NCBI RefSeq assembly: GCF_042653925.1
Contig: NZ_JBHSFQ010000010.1
Location: 106,606 to 170,605 of the forward strand
Origin: Nocardiopsis_B mangrovi
GTDB lineage: Bacteria > Actinomycetota > Actinomycetes > Streptosporangiales > Streptosporangiaceae
Reading direction: 5' to 3'
DNA: 64,000 nucleotides
Shown: in pieces, positions 43,306 to 51,091 of the stretch
Position numbering within the stretch: the first letter of the stretch is position 1
Layout of the letters: each line of letters starts with the position of its first letter
Program-made: the position numbers and the translations under genes
The notes under the pieces: generated by a model
The model's database searches: none
Told to the model about the DNA's origin: nothing
Seen by the model: the letters and a program-made list of their open reading frames with translations, nothing else

Positions 43306-44727
43306 GTGGCCGGGACCGGCCCGGCCGCCCCCGAAGACTTACCCGCCGCCGGGAGACCGGCCCGCCCCGAAGAACCCGTCCCCGGGCCCGTGCCGTCCGC
43401 GGGCCCGGCGGCTCCCCCCGAACCGGCGGACACCGGCGAGCCCGAGGCTCCCGGCACCCGCCGCACGTCGATGTTCCGCTCGCTGCGCAACCACAACTAC
43501 CGCCTGTACGCCTCCGGCCAGCTCGTCTCCAACACCGGCACCTGGATGCAGCGCATCGCCCAGGACTGGCTGGTCCTGCAGATCAGCGGCGGCAGCGGCA
43601 TGGCCCTCGGCCTCACCACGGCACTGCAGTTCCTGCCCATGCTGCTGTTCGGCCTCTGGGGCGGCGCGCTCGTCGACCGCGTCGACAAGCGCCGCCTGCT
43701 CATCGCCACCCAGGCCGCCATGGGCCTGCTCGCCCTCGGCCTCGGCGCCATCGCGACCACCGGAACCGCCCAGGTCTGGCACGTCTACCTCTTCGCCTTC
43801 GGGCTCGGCCTGGTCACCGTCGTCGACAACCCCGCGCGGCAGACCTTCGTCGTCGAAATGGTCGGCCGGCGCGACCTGCCCAACGCCGTCGCACTCAACA
43901 GCGCGAGCTTCCAGCTCGGCCGCGTCACCGGGCCCGCGGTGGCGGGGCTGCTCATCGCCGCCATCGGCAGCGGCCCGGTGTTCCTGCTCAACGCGCTCTC
44001 GTTCGCCGGCGTCCTCATCGGCCTGGTGCGGATGCGCCCCGCGGAACTGGACGTCGCCGAGCGCGCGCCGCGCGGCAAGGGGCAGACCCTCGCGGGCCTG
44101 CGCTACGTGGCCGGGCGCCCCGATCTCGTCCTGCTCCTGGTCATGACGGTGTTCGTGCAGCTCTTCGGGGCCAACGGGCAGACCCAGATCGCGCTCATGG
44201 TCAACAACGTTTTCCAGGCGGGGGCCGCCGCGTTCGGGGTCTCCGCGGCCGCGCTGGCCATCGGCGCGCTCAGCGGCGCCCTCCTCGCCGCCCGCCGGGA
44301 GAGGCCGCGGCTGCGCACCGGGCTGATCGGCGCCTTCGCCTTCGGCCTCGTGCAGATCGCCGCCGCGATCATGCCCGGCTACCTCACCTTCATCGCGGTG
44401 CTGCTGCCCATGGGGATCGCCGCCATGACCTTCACCACCACCCTCAACACGACCTTCCAGCTCAGCGTCGACCCGCAGATGCGCGGCCGGGTCATGAGCA
44501 TCTACATGCTCGTGTTCCTCGGGGTCGCGCCGATCGGCGCCCCCATCGTCGGCTTCCTCGCCGACACCTTCGGCCCGCGGGTCAGCTTCGCGGTCGGCGG
44601 TGCGGTGACCGTGGCCGTGGTCCTCATCGTCACCGCGCTCCTCGCCCGCTCGCTGGGCGTCCGCTTCCGCTGCACCCCGTTGCGCCGCCCGTTCCTGCAC
44701 ATCACCCGGCCCGCCCCCACCGACTGA
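43306..44727 (+). CDS. MFS transporter
   Basis: A 473-residue protein. A Pro-rich N-terminus of about 55 residues leads to FRSLRNHNYRLYASGQLVSNTGTWMQRIAQDWLVL, typical of the MFS_3/enterobactin-exporter-like group, and about 12 hydrophobic segments. GTG 43306 is chosen for GGAG before it; ATG 43471 would remove the Pro-rich part. It is co-transcribed with marR. A drug or metabolite exporter is likely, substrate unknown. Confidence 0.88.
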   Translation: MAGTGPAAPEDLPAAGRPARPEEPVPGPVPSAGPAAPPEPADTGEPEAPGTRRTSMFRSLRNHNYRLYASGQLVSNTGTWMQRIAQDWLVLQISGGSGMALGLTTALQFLPMLLFGLWGGALVDRVDKRRLLIATQAAMGLLALGLGAIATTGTAQVWHVYLFAFGLGLVTVVDNPARQTFVVEMVGRRDLPNAVALNSASFQLGRVTGPAVAGLLIAAIGSGPVFLLNALSFAGVLIGLVRMRPAELDVAERAPRGKGQTLAGLRYVAGRPDLVLLLVMTVFVQLFGANGQTQIALMVNNVFQAGAAAFGVSAAALAIGALSGALLAARRERPRLRTGLIGAFAFGLVQIAAAIMPGYLTFIAVLLPMGIAAMTFTTTLNTTFQLSVDPQMRGRVMSIYMLVFLGVAPIGAPIVGFLADTFGPRVSFAVGGAVTVAVVLIVTALLARSLGVRFRCTPLRRPFLHITRPAPTD

Positions 44728-44811
44728 ATCCCGCGCCGCGCGGCCCCGGCTTGCCAACGGAGCGCGACCGGACCATGATCGTCGGTGCACTCCGACGATT
44801 ACGAGGTGGGG

Positions 44812-45357
44812 ATGAAGCTCTTCGTCGAACTCCAGCCGCCCCCGGAGGTGCTGGAGGACGTCGCTGCGGCCGTCTCCGCGCTGCCGCCCGTCGACGGCCT
44901 CCACCCGTCGAGCCGGGAGGAGTGGCACGTCACCCTGGTCTTCCTCGGCGAGGTCCCCGACGACACCGCCGAGGGCCTGCGGGAGCGGCTGGCCGCGGAG
45001 GCCGCCCGGCACCCCCCGCTGCGGCTCGCGGTCCGCGGAGCGGGGACCTTCCCGGGCGACACCGCCCGCGCCAACGTGCTGTGGGCGGGGATCGAAGGCG
45101 ACCTGGAGGGCCTGTCCGCGCTGGTCGCCGGGTTGCGCCGGGCCGCGCGCAAGAGCGGGCTGCGGGTGGAGCGCCGGGCGCACGTCCCGCACCTCACCCT
45201 GGCCCGCAGCGGTCCGCCCATGGACCTGGGGGAGCAGCGCACCGCCCTGGCCGGGCTCGGCTCGCCGTTCTGGACCGCCGAGGACATCCGGCTCATGCAC
45301 AGCCGGCCGGGGGAGGAGCCCCGGTACCGGACCGTCGCCACCTGGCGGTTAGGCTGA
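44812..45357 (+). CDS. thpR: RNA 2',3'-cyclic phosphodiesterase (2H family)
   Basis: A 181-residue protein with both HxTx motifs, HVTL at 39-42 and HLTL at 127-130, and FLGEVP after the first. These histidines open 2',3'-cyclic phosphates in RNA. ATG 44812 follows CGAGG; an upstream GTG at 44785 is less well placed. Confidence 0.9.
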   Translation: MKLFVELQPPPEVLEDVAAAVSALPPVDGLHPSSREEWHVTLVFLGEVPDDTAEGLRERLAAEAARHPPLRLAVRGAGTFPGDTARANVLWAGIEGDLEGLSALVAGLRRAARKSGLRVERRAHVPHLTLARSGPPMDLGEQRTALAGLGSPFWTAEDIRLMHSRPGEEPRYRTVATWRLG

Positions 45358-45404
45358 GTCGCGCGGCCGCCACGGCCGCGCCCCGCCGATGATCGAGGTC
45401 CCCG

Positions 45405-45503
45405 ATGAGCATGCTCACCAACAACCGCAAGCAGCGCTGGCTGCTGCCCACGGTGCTCGGGGCCATCATGCTCATCGTCGTGATCGGCGCCCTCCTGGGC
45501 TGA
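45405..45503 (+). CDS. 32-residue single-helix membrane protein
   Basis: ATG 45405 with GAGG six bases before it. The peptide has a basic start (NNRKQRW) and then one membrane helix (LLPTVLGAIMLIVVIGALLG) up to the TGA at 45501-45503. Positive-inside layout and ribosome site support a real small gene. No family recognised. Confidence 0.6.
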   Translation: MSMLTNNRKQRWLLPTVLGAIMLIVVIGALLG

Positions 45504-45517
45504 CCCCGGCGCGCGGA

Positions 45518-45613
45518 TAGGATCGGCGCATGCGCTGACCCCTGCCCGGCCCCCGGGCACCGCCACCACCTCCTTCGTGACCCGCCACCGAACCCGGAAC
45601 GCCCACGAAGGAG
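45518..45613 (+). promoter_or_regulatory. Leader of the phosphotransferase gene with SD-sequestering hairpin and mini-ORF
   Basis: A TAGGAT -10 (45518-45523) is followed six bases later by ATG CGC TGA (45530-45538), a two-codon ORF. A small hairpin follows (45544-45549 with 45553-45558). Then CTCCTTCGTG (45570-45579) is the exact complement of CACGAAGGAG (45604-45613), which holds the Shine-Dalgarno sequence of the gene at 45618. The layout is that of a translational attenuator. Confidence 0.45.
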
Positions 45614-45617
45614 TCCC

Positions 45618-46547
45618 ATGAACACCCCGATCCGCATCGATGTCCCCGATGCGCTGATCGCGTCGCACGGCCGGGCGGACAACCCCTCCGGCCGCGCCTG
45701 GCTCGCCGCGCTGCCCGGCCTCGCCGCGGAGATGCTCGACCGCTGGTCGCTGCGGCCCGACGGCCCCGCCGCCAACGGCATGGCCGGGATCGTGCTGCCG
45801 GTCGCCCGCGCCGACGGCACGCCCGCCGTCCTCAAGCTCCAGCCCGCCACCGAGGACAACGCCGGCATCCCCGCCGGCCTGCGGGCGTGGAACGGCGACG
45901 GAGCCGTGCTCCTGCTCGACCACGACCCCGCCAACGGCGCCATGCTGCTGGAGCGGCTGGACGCCGCCCGCCCGCGGTCGGCCGTGCCCGACGACGACAC
46001 CGCCATGCGCGTCCTCGCCGGACTGCTGGCGCGCCTGACCGCGGTCCCGGCCCCCGCCGGCCTGCGGGGGCTGGCGGACATCGCCGCCGCCATGCTCGAC
46101 GCCGTACCCGGTGCGGTCCCGGCGCTGCGCGACCCGGCCGAACGCCGGCTGGTCCGGACGTGCGCGTCCGCGGTGGCCGAACTGGCGGGCGAACCCGGCG
46201 ACCGCCTCCTCCACTGGGACCTGCACTACGACAACGTCCTCGCGGGAGAGCGGCGGCCGTGGCTGGCCATCGACCCCGAGCCGCTCGCCGGCGACCCCGG
46301 GTTCGACCTGTGGCCGGCGCTGGACAGCCGGTGGGACGCCGTTGTCGCGACCGGCGACGTGGAGCGGGCGGTGCTGCGCCGCTTCGACCTGCTGACCGAG
46401 GCGGTCGGCCTGGACCGGCAGCGGGCCGCCGGGTGGACGCTCGGCCGCGTCCTGCAGAACGCGCTGTGGGACATCGAGGACGGTAAGACCGCGCTGGAGC
46501 CGTCCCAGGTCGCCCTGGCGGCGGCGCTGCTGGGCCGCCGGCCCTGA
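45618..46547 (+). CDS. Aminoglycoside/hydroxyurea-type phosphotransferase (APH_6_hur)
   Basis: A 309-residue kinase-like protein. It has the Brenner motif HWDLHYDNVL (about 198-207) with catalytic Asp, and the Mg-binding AIDPEPLAGDPGFDLWP (about 216-232). The layout matches the streptomycin 6-kinase/hydroxyurea phosphotransferase family. It may inactivate an antibiotic or phosphorylate a cell metabolite. A second, related enzyme is encoded at 47678-48619. The ribosome site is buried in a hairpin. Confidence 0.85.
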   Translation: MNTPIRIDVPDALIASHGRADNPSGRAWLAALPGLAAEMLDRWSLRPDGPAANGMAGIVLPVARADGTPAVLKLQPATEDNAGIPAGLRAWNGDGAVLLLDHDPANGAMLLERLDAARPRSAVPDDDTAMRVLAGLLARLTAVPAPAGLRGLADIAAAMLDAVPGAVPALRDPAERRLVRTCASAVAELAGEPGDRLLHWDLHYDNVLAGERRPWLAIDPEPLAGDPGFDLWPALDSRWDAVVATGDVERAVLRRFDLLTEAVGLDRQRAAGWTLGRVLQNALWDIEDGKTALEPSQVALAAALLGRRP

Positions 46548-46581
46548 CGGCGGGGCCGCCCCCGGGTGGCAGGATGGCCGC

Positions 46582-47652
46582 ATGAGGACCGGCATCGTGA
46601 TCGCGCTCTCGACCGCTCTCGCGGTGCTCCCCGCGCTCCCCGCGGCCGCCGAGCCGTCGCCCCCCTCTCCCGACGCGTCCCCGGCGCTCCCGGAGGGGTC
46701 GGAGGTCCTGTTCCGCATCGAGGACCCGCGCATCCGGGAGTCCAGCGGGCTGGCCGCCTCACGGCTGCACGACGGCGTCTACTGGACCCACAACGACAGC
46801 GGCGACTACGGACCCGACCTCTACGCCGTCGACGAGACCGGGGCGACCCTCGCCACGGTCACCCTCGCCGGCACCGGGGTCGAGGCGCGCGACTGGGAGG
46901 CGGTCGCCGTGGGGACCGGCTCCGACGGCGATCCGGCCGTCTACGTGGGCGACATCGGGGACAACTTCCAGGGCGGCTGGCCCAATGTCCGCGTCTACCG
47001 GTTCACCGAGCCCGACGTGCTGACCGATCAGACGGTCGACGCCACCACCTTCACCTTCACCTACGAGGACGGCGGGCGCGACGCGGAGGCCATGATGGTC
47101 GACCCCCGCGACGGCCGCCTCTACGTCATCAGCAAGGAGGTGGCGGGCGGCGTCTACGCCGCACCGGCCGACCTCGACCCCGAGGGCACCAACACCCTCA
47201 CCCGCGTCGACTCCGCGCCGCTCTTCGCCACCGACGCCGCGTTCGCCCCGGACGGCCGCCACTACGCCGTCCGCACCTACTGGGGCGCCACCGTCTACGA
47301 CGCCGCCGACGGCGTCCCCGGGCGCGGTGTCGACCGGCTGAACCTCCCCGAGCTGGACCAGGGGGAGTCGATGACCTTCGGCCACGACGGATCCGCGCTG
47401 CTGGTCGGCACCGAGGGGCCGGGCAGCCCGGTGTGGCGCATCCCGCTCCCCGGCGAGGTCACCGCGGACGCCGACGGCGGGGACGGGGACGGGGACGGTT
47501 CCGCGGCCGAGCCCGGCGCCGAATCCGGCGGGAGCGCCGCGGACGACGACGGCGCGGCGGCCGGCGGCGGCCCGTCCCCACTGCTGTGGACGGGGGTGGG
47601 CCTGGCCGTGGTGCTCATCGCCGGGATCACCCTGCTCGCGCGCGCCGCCTGA
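46582..47652 (+). CDS. Secreted, membrane-anchored beta-propeller-like protein
   Basis: A 356-residue protein with a signal peptide (1-24), a beta-rich extracellular part (about 35-295; IRESSGLAASRLHDGVYWTHNDSGD, WEAVAVGTG, YVGDIGDNF, AEAMMVDPRDGRLYVISKE), an acidic Gly-rich linker, and a C-terminal membrane helix (LLWTGVGLAVVLIAGITLLA). The repeats suggest a propeller fold. Function unknown. Confidence 0.75.
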   Translation: MRTGIVIALSTALAVLPALPAAAEPSPPSPDASPALPEGSEVLFRIEDPRIRESSGLAASRLHDGVYWTHNDSGDYGPDLYAVDETGATLATVTLAGTGVEARDWEAVAVGTGSDGDPAVYVGDIGDNFQGGWPNVRVYRFTEPDVLTDQTVDATTFTFTYEDGGRDAEAMMVDPRDGRLYVISKEVAGGVYAAPADLDPEGTNTLTRVDSAPLFATDAAFAPDGRHYAVRTYWGATVYDAADGVPGRGVDRLNLPELDQGESMTFGHDGSALLVGTEGPGSPVWRIPLPGEVTADADGGDGDGDGSAAEPGAESGGSAADDDGAAAGGGPSPLLWTGVGLAVVLIAGITLLARAA

Positions 47653-47677
47653 CCGCCCGGCCCGGAGCGGCGCGCGC

Positions 47678-48619
47678 TCAGACGCCCGCGATCCGCGCCA
47701 GGACGGCCGCCTGCCCCAGCTCCGCCCGCCCCCGCGGCCGGCCCAGGCGCAGGTGGTCGAACGCCGATTCCACGGTGCGCGCCAGGCACCAGGCGGCCAG
47801 GCGGTCGACGGGCTCCCCGAGGATGCCCGACACCAGCGCGAAGCGGCGGCACAGCACCGCCTCGGGGTCGGGGTAGGCGAAGGGGTCGTCCACCTGCTGG
47901 AGCAGCGGCCACAGGTCGTAGCCCGGGTCGCCGGCCATCGGCTTGGGGTCGATGGCCAGCCACGGCGCCCGCTCGGCGGCCAGGACGTTGCCCGGGTTGA
48001 AGTCGCCGTGCAGCACCACCGTGCGCGCGGCCGTCGCGGGCAGCGACTCCAGCAGGTCGGCGGCCGTGTGCACCAGGCCGGGATCGACCCCCTCGGGGCG
48101 CAGCCGGTCGAGGCGCTCACGCGTCAGCCCCGCCCACTCGGTGAGAACGGAGGCGAGCGGCTCCAGTCCCAGATCGCCGGTGGCCTCGCGGTTCCACAGC
48201 CCCGCCAGGGCGTGCGCGCCCGCGGTCAGCAGCTCGTCGGCCGGGGTGCGCGCCGCGGCCATCGGCGTGCCGGGCGTGCACTCCTCCAGCAGCAGGGCGA
48301 AGCCGTCGCCGGAGCGGCGGAGCAGCCGCACCGCGCCCTCGCCCGCCCAGAAGCGCAGGGCCGCCGCCTCACCGCTCGCCTCGCGGTGCGGGAAGGACAC
48401 CTTCAGCACCGCCCGCGTGCCGTCGGCGGTGCGCGCCGGCGCCGCCCACGAGCAGCTCCCGCCGGAGTACGGGCGGCCGAGGGACAGGCCCCACGCGTCG
48501 CGCAGCCCCTCCAGGGCGTCGGGGAGGCCGCGCAGCCACCCCTCGCCGCCGTCGAGGAGCCGCACGTTCGCCGCGACCGCGTCGGGCAGCGGCAGCGGGG
48601 CGGGCAGGTCGCCGGCCAT
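47678..48619 (-). CDS. Aminoglycoside-type phosphotransferase, second copy
   Basis: A 313-residue APH_6_hur-like kinase with VVLHGDFNPGNVL and AIDPKPMAGDPGYDLWP. It is related to but clearly different from the kinase at 45618. ATG 48619 lies four bases after the stop of the glycerophosphodiesterase gene, so the two are probably translated together. Substrate unknown. Confidence 0.85.
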   Translation of the reverse strand: MAGDLPAPLPLPDAVAANVRLLDGGEGWLRGLPDALEGLRDAWGLSLGRPYSGGSCSWAAPARTADGTRAVLKVSFPHREASGEAAALRFWAGEGAVRLLRRSGDGFALLLEECTPGTPMAAARTPADELLTAGAHALAGLWNREATGDLGLEPLASVLTEWAGLTRERLDRLRPEGVDPGLVHTAADLLESLPATAARTVVLHGDFNPGNVLAAERAPWLAIDPKPMAGDPGYDLWPLLQQVDDPFAYPDPEAVLCRRFALVSGILGEPVDRLAAWCLARTVESAFDHLRLGRPRGRAELGQAAVLARIAGV

Positions 48620-48623
48620 GGCC

Positions 48624-49619
48624 TCAGCCCTCCCCGAGGAAGATCTCGCGGGCCAGGAAGGCGTGGCGCGAGTGGTCGGTGAACACGCCGTCGACCCCGG
48701 CGGCGAAGAACGCGTCGTACTCGGCCGCGAAGCCGCCGAAGGCGGTGGGGCCGGCACCGGAGCGCAGCGCCTCGGGCAGGAAGTGGTTCTCGCTGCGGAA
48801 GGTGTAGGGGTGGACCAGCAGGCCCGCCTCGTGGGCGTCGTCGACCAGCGCGGTCGGCTCGCCCAGCCCGCCCTCTCCGTCGCGCGGCACCACCAGGTCC
48901 TTGGCGGGGCCGATGGCGTGGGCGAACCCGGCGACCTCGGCCAGCCCTTCGGGGGTGGTGAAGCGGCGCCAGTGCTCCTCCGTGCCCATCAGGTACACCA
49001 GTGGCAGCCCGGTCTCGGCCAGCTTCTTCAGGCTCTCGCTCTCGAAGGACTGGAGGAACACCGGGACCTTCGGCTCCTCCCCCTCAAGCCCGTGCTCGCG
49101 GAGGGCGGCGATGAGCGGCGGCTCCAGCTCCAGCCCGATCGAGGCGTGGTAGGCCGGGTGCTTGGTCTCGGGGTAGACGCCGATGCGGCGGCCGAGCCCG
49201 GCGGTCAGCCGCTCGGCCAGTTCGAGGATCTCCGGCAGGGCCGGGATCTCGTAGGAGCCGTTGTGGCCGGCGTTGTCGGGGCGCACATCGGGGATCCGCT
49301 CGGTGGCGCGCAGCGTCTTGATCTCGGCCAGCGTGAAGTCCTGGGTGAACCAGCCCGTGTACTCCCGGCCGTCGATCGTGCGGGTGGTGCGGCGGTCGGC
49401 GAACTCGGGGCGGTCGGCGACGTCGGTCGTGCCGCCGATCTCCGGTTCGTGCCGGGCCACGAGGTGGCCGTCGGCGGTCGCGACGAGGTCGATCTCGATG
49501 AAGTCGCCGCCGTACCGGGCCCCCAGCTCGTAGGAGCCCAGCGTGTGCTCGGGCCGGTGCCCCGACGCCCCCCGATGCGAGATGATCTTGATGGCGGGTT
49601 CCTTGGTGTTCCTGCGCAC
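48624..49619 (-). CDS. Glycerophosphodiester phosphodiesterase
   Basis: A 331-residue TIM-barrel GDPD. It has HRGASGHRPEHT, EIDLVATADGHLVARHEPEI, and late LVHPYTFRSENHF and VDGVFTDH, all typical of GlpQ/UgpQ enzymes that release glycerol 3-phosphate. No signal peptide is evident, so it is cytoplasmic. The start is uncertain (GTG 49619, 49637 or 49646); 49619 is the closest to the conserved domain. Confidence 0.92.
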   Translation of the reverse strand: MRRNTKEPAIKIISHRGASGHRPEHTLGSYELGARYGGDFIEIDLVATADGHLVARHEPEIGGTTDVADRPEFADRRTTRTIDGREYTGWFTQDFTLAEIKTLRATERIPDVRPDNAGHNGSYEIPALPEILELAERLTAGLGRRIGVYPETKHPAYHASIGLELEPPLIAALREHGLEGEEPKVPVFLQSFESESLKKLAETGLPLVYLMGTEEHWRRFTTPEGLAEVAGFAHAIGPAKDLVVPRDGEGGLGEPTALVDDAHEAGLLVHPYTFRSENHFLPEALRSGAGPTAFGGFAAEYDAFFAAGVDGVFTDHSRHAFLAREIFLGEG

Positions 49620-49678
49620 AGCCGAATCCGTCCTCACGAACCTCACGCGGCGCCCGCCGGCGGACGCCGCCCCACGAC

Positions 49679-49720
49679 AAAAGCGGCGGCCGGTCCGCCG
49701 TGCGAATCGGCGGACCGGCC
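49679..49720 (-). terminator. serC terminator
   Basis: Perfect 13-bp stem (49688-49700 with 49708-49720) and 7-nt loop. On the minus strand it is followed by a TTTT run (49682-49679), 18 bp after the serC stop. Confidence 0.8.
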
Positions 49721-49738
49721 CGGTGACCTCGGCGGGGC

Positions 49739-50860
49739 TCAGCCCAGCGCGGCGACCACGTGGTCGACGCACTCGGTGAGCGCCCGCACGTCGCCCGGCT
49801 CGATCGCCGGGAACATGCCCACCCGCAGCTGGTTGCGGCCCAGCTTGCGGTAGGGCTCGGTGTCGACGACCCCGTTGGCCCGCAGCACGGCGGCCACCTT
49901 GGCGGCGTCGACGTCGTCGGTGAAGTCGATCGTGCCCACGACCTGGGAGCGCTGCGCCGGGTCGGCCACGAACGGGTCGGCGTAGGGCGACTTCTCGGCC
50001 CAGGTGTACAGCGCCGACGAGGACTCCGCGGTGCGCCGCACCGCCCAGTCGAGGCCGCCCTGGGCGTTCAGCCACTCGACCTGTTCGGCCAGCAGCAGCA
50101 GCGTGGCCACGGCCGGGGTGTTGTAGGTCTGGTCCTTGCGGGAGTTGTCGATCGCGGTCGGCAGCGAGAAGAACTCCGGGATGTAGCGGCCGCCGCCGGC
50201 GATCTCCGCGACGCGCTCCAGCGCCTTCGGCGACATGATCGCGACCCACAGCCCGCCGTCGGCGGCGAAGCACTTCTGCGGCGCGAAGTAGTAGACGTCG
50301 GTGTCGGCGATGTCGACCGGCAGGCCCCCGGCGCCGCTGGTGGCGTCGACCAGGACCAGGGCGTCGTCGTCGGCCCCCGCCACGCGGGCGATCGGCGCCG
50401 CGACGCCGGTGGAGGTCTCGTTGTGGGTGAGGGCGTAGGCGTCGACGCCGCCCTCGGCGCGGGTGGCGGCCAGGGTGCCGGGGTCGGCGGAGATGACGGT
50501 GGGCTCGGCCAGCCACGGGGCGCCCTTGGTGACCTTGGCGAACTTGGCGGAGAACTCGCCGAAGGAGAGGTGCTGGGACTTCTCCCGGACCAGCCCGTGG
50601 GCGGCGATGTCCCAGAACGCGGTGGTCCCGCCGTTGCCGAGGACGACCTCGTAGCCCTCGGGGAGGGAGAAGAGCCCGGCCAGACCGGAGCGCACCCGGC
50701 CCACAAGGGACTTGACCGGCTTCTGCCGGTGCGAGGTGCCCATGTAGGCGGCGCCGGAGGAGGCGAGGGCGCTCAGTTGCTCGGGACGGACCTTGGACGG
50801 GCCGCACCCGAAACGGCCGTCGGAGGGCAGCAGGTTTGCGGGAATCTCAATCTCGGTCAC
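49739..50860 (-). CDS. serC: Phosphoserine aminotransferase
   Basis: A 373-residue PLP enzyme of serine synthesis, mycobacterial-type SerC. Conserved parts are RFGCGPSKVRPEQL near the N-terminus, GNGGTTAFWD, HNETSTG, VDATSGAGG, and the lysine region YFAPQKCFAADGG. GTG 50860 matches the family's start (VTEIEIP). There is no good ribosome site; instead TACGAT lies 7 bases before the GTG, suggesting a leaderless transcript. Confidence 0.96.
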   Translation of the reverse strand: MTEIEIPANLLPSDGRFGCGPSKVRPEQLSALASSGAAYMGTSHRQKPVKSLVGRVRSGLAGLFSLPEGYEVVLGNGGTTAFWDIAAHGLVREKSQHLSFGEFSAKFAKVTKGAPWLAEPTVISADPGTLAATRAEGGVDAYALTHNETSTGVAAPIARVAGADDDALVLVDATSGAGGLPVDIADTDVYYFAPQKCFAADGGLWVAIMSPKALERVAEIAGGGRYIPEFFSLPTAIDNSRKDQTYNTPAVATLLLLAEQVEWLNAQGGLDWAVRRTAESSSALYTWAEKSPYADPFVADPAQRSQVVGTIDFTDDVDAAKVAAVLRANGVVDTEPYRKLGRNQLRVGMFPAIEPGDVRALTECVDHVVAALG

Positions 50861-51091
50861 CTGCGCAATCGTAGTGGCTGACGCACCCTGCCGTATGGCG
50901 CGGGGCCGCCGCGCGGGCGGAGTCACGGAAGGGGAAACTCACCGCAAAGCCACACGGATCGGTGAACGAGCTGCATACTGTGGGGACGAACGCGTGACCC
51001 AGCGCACCCCCAAGGGCCGGAAGGAGCCCGCCACCCCAGGATCGCCGCGCCCCCGTCCCCCGCGGCAGTCCCGTCACCCAGCGAGGGTCGT

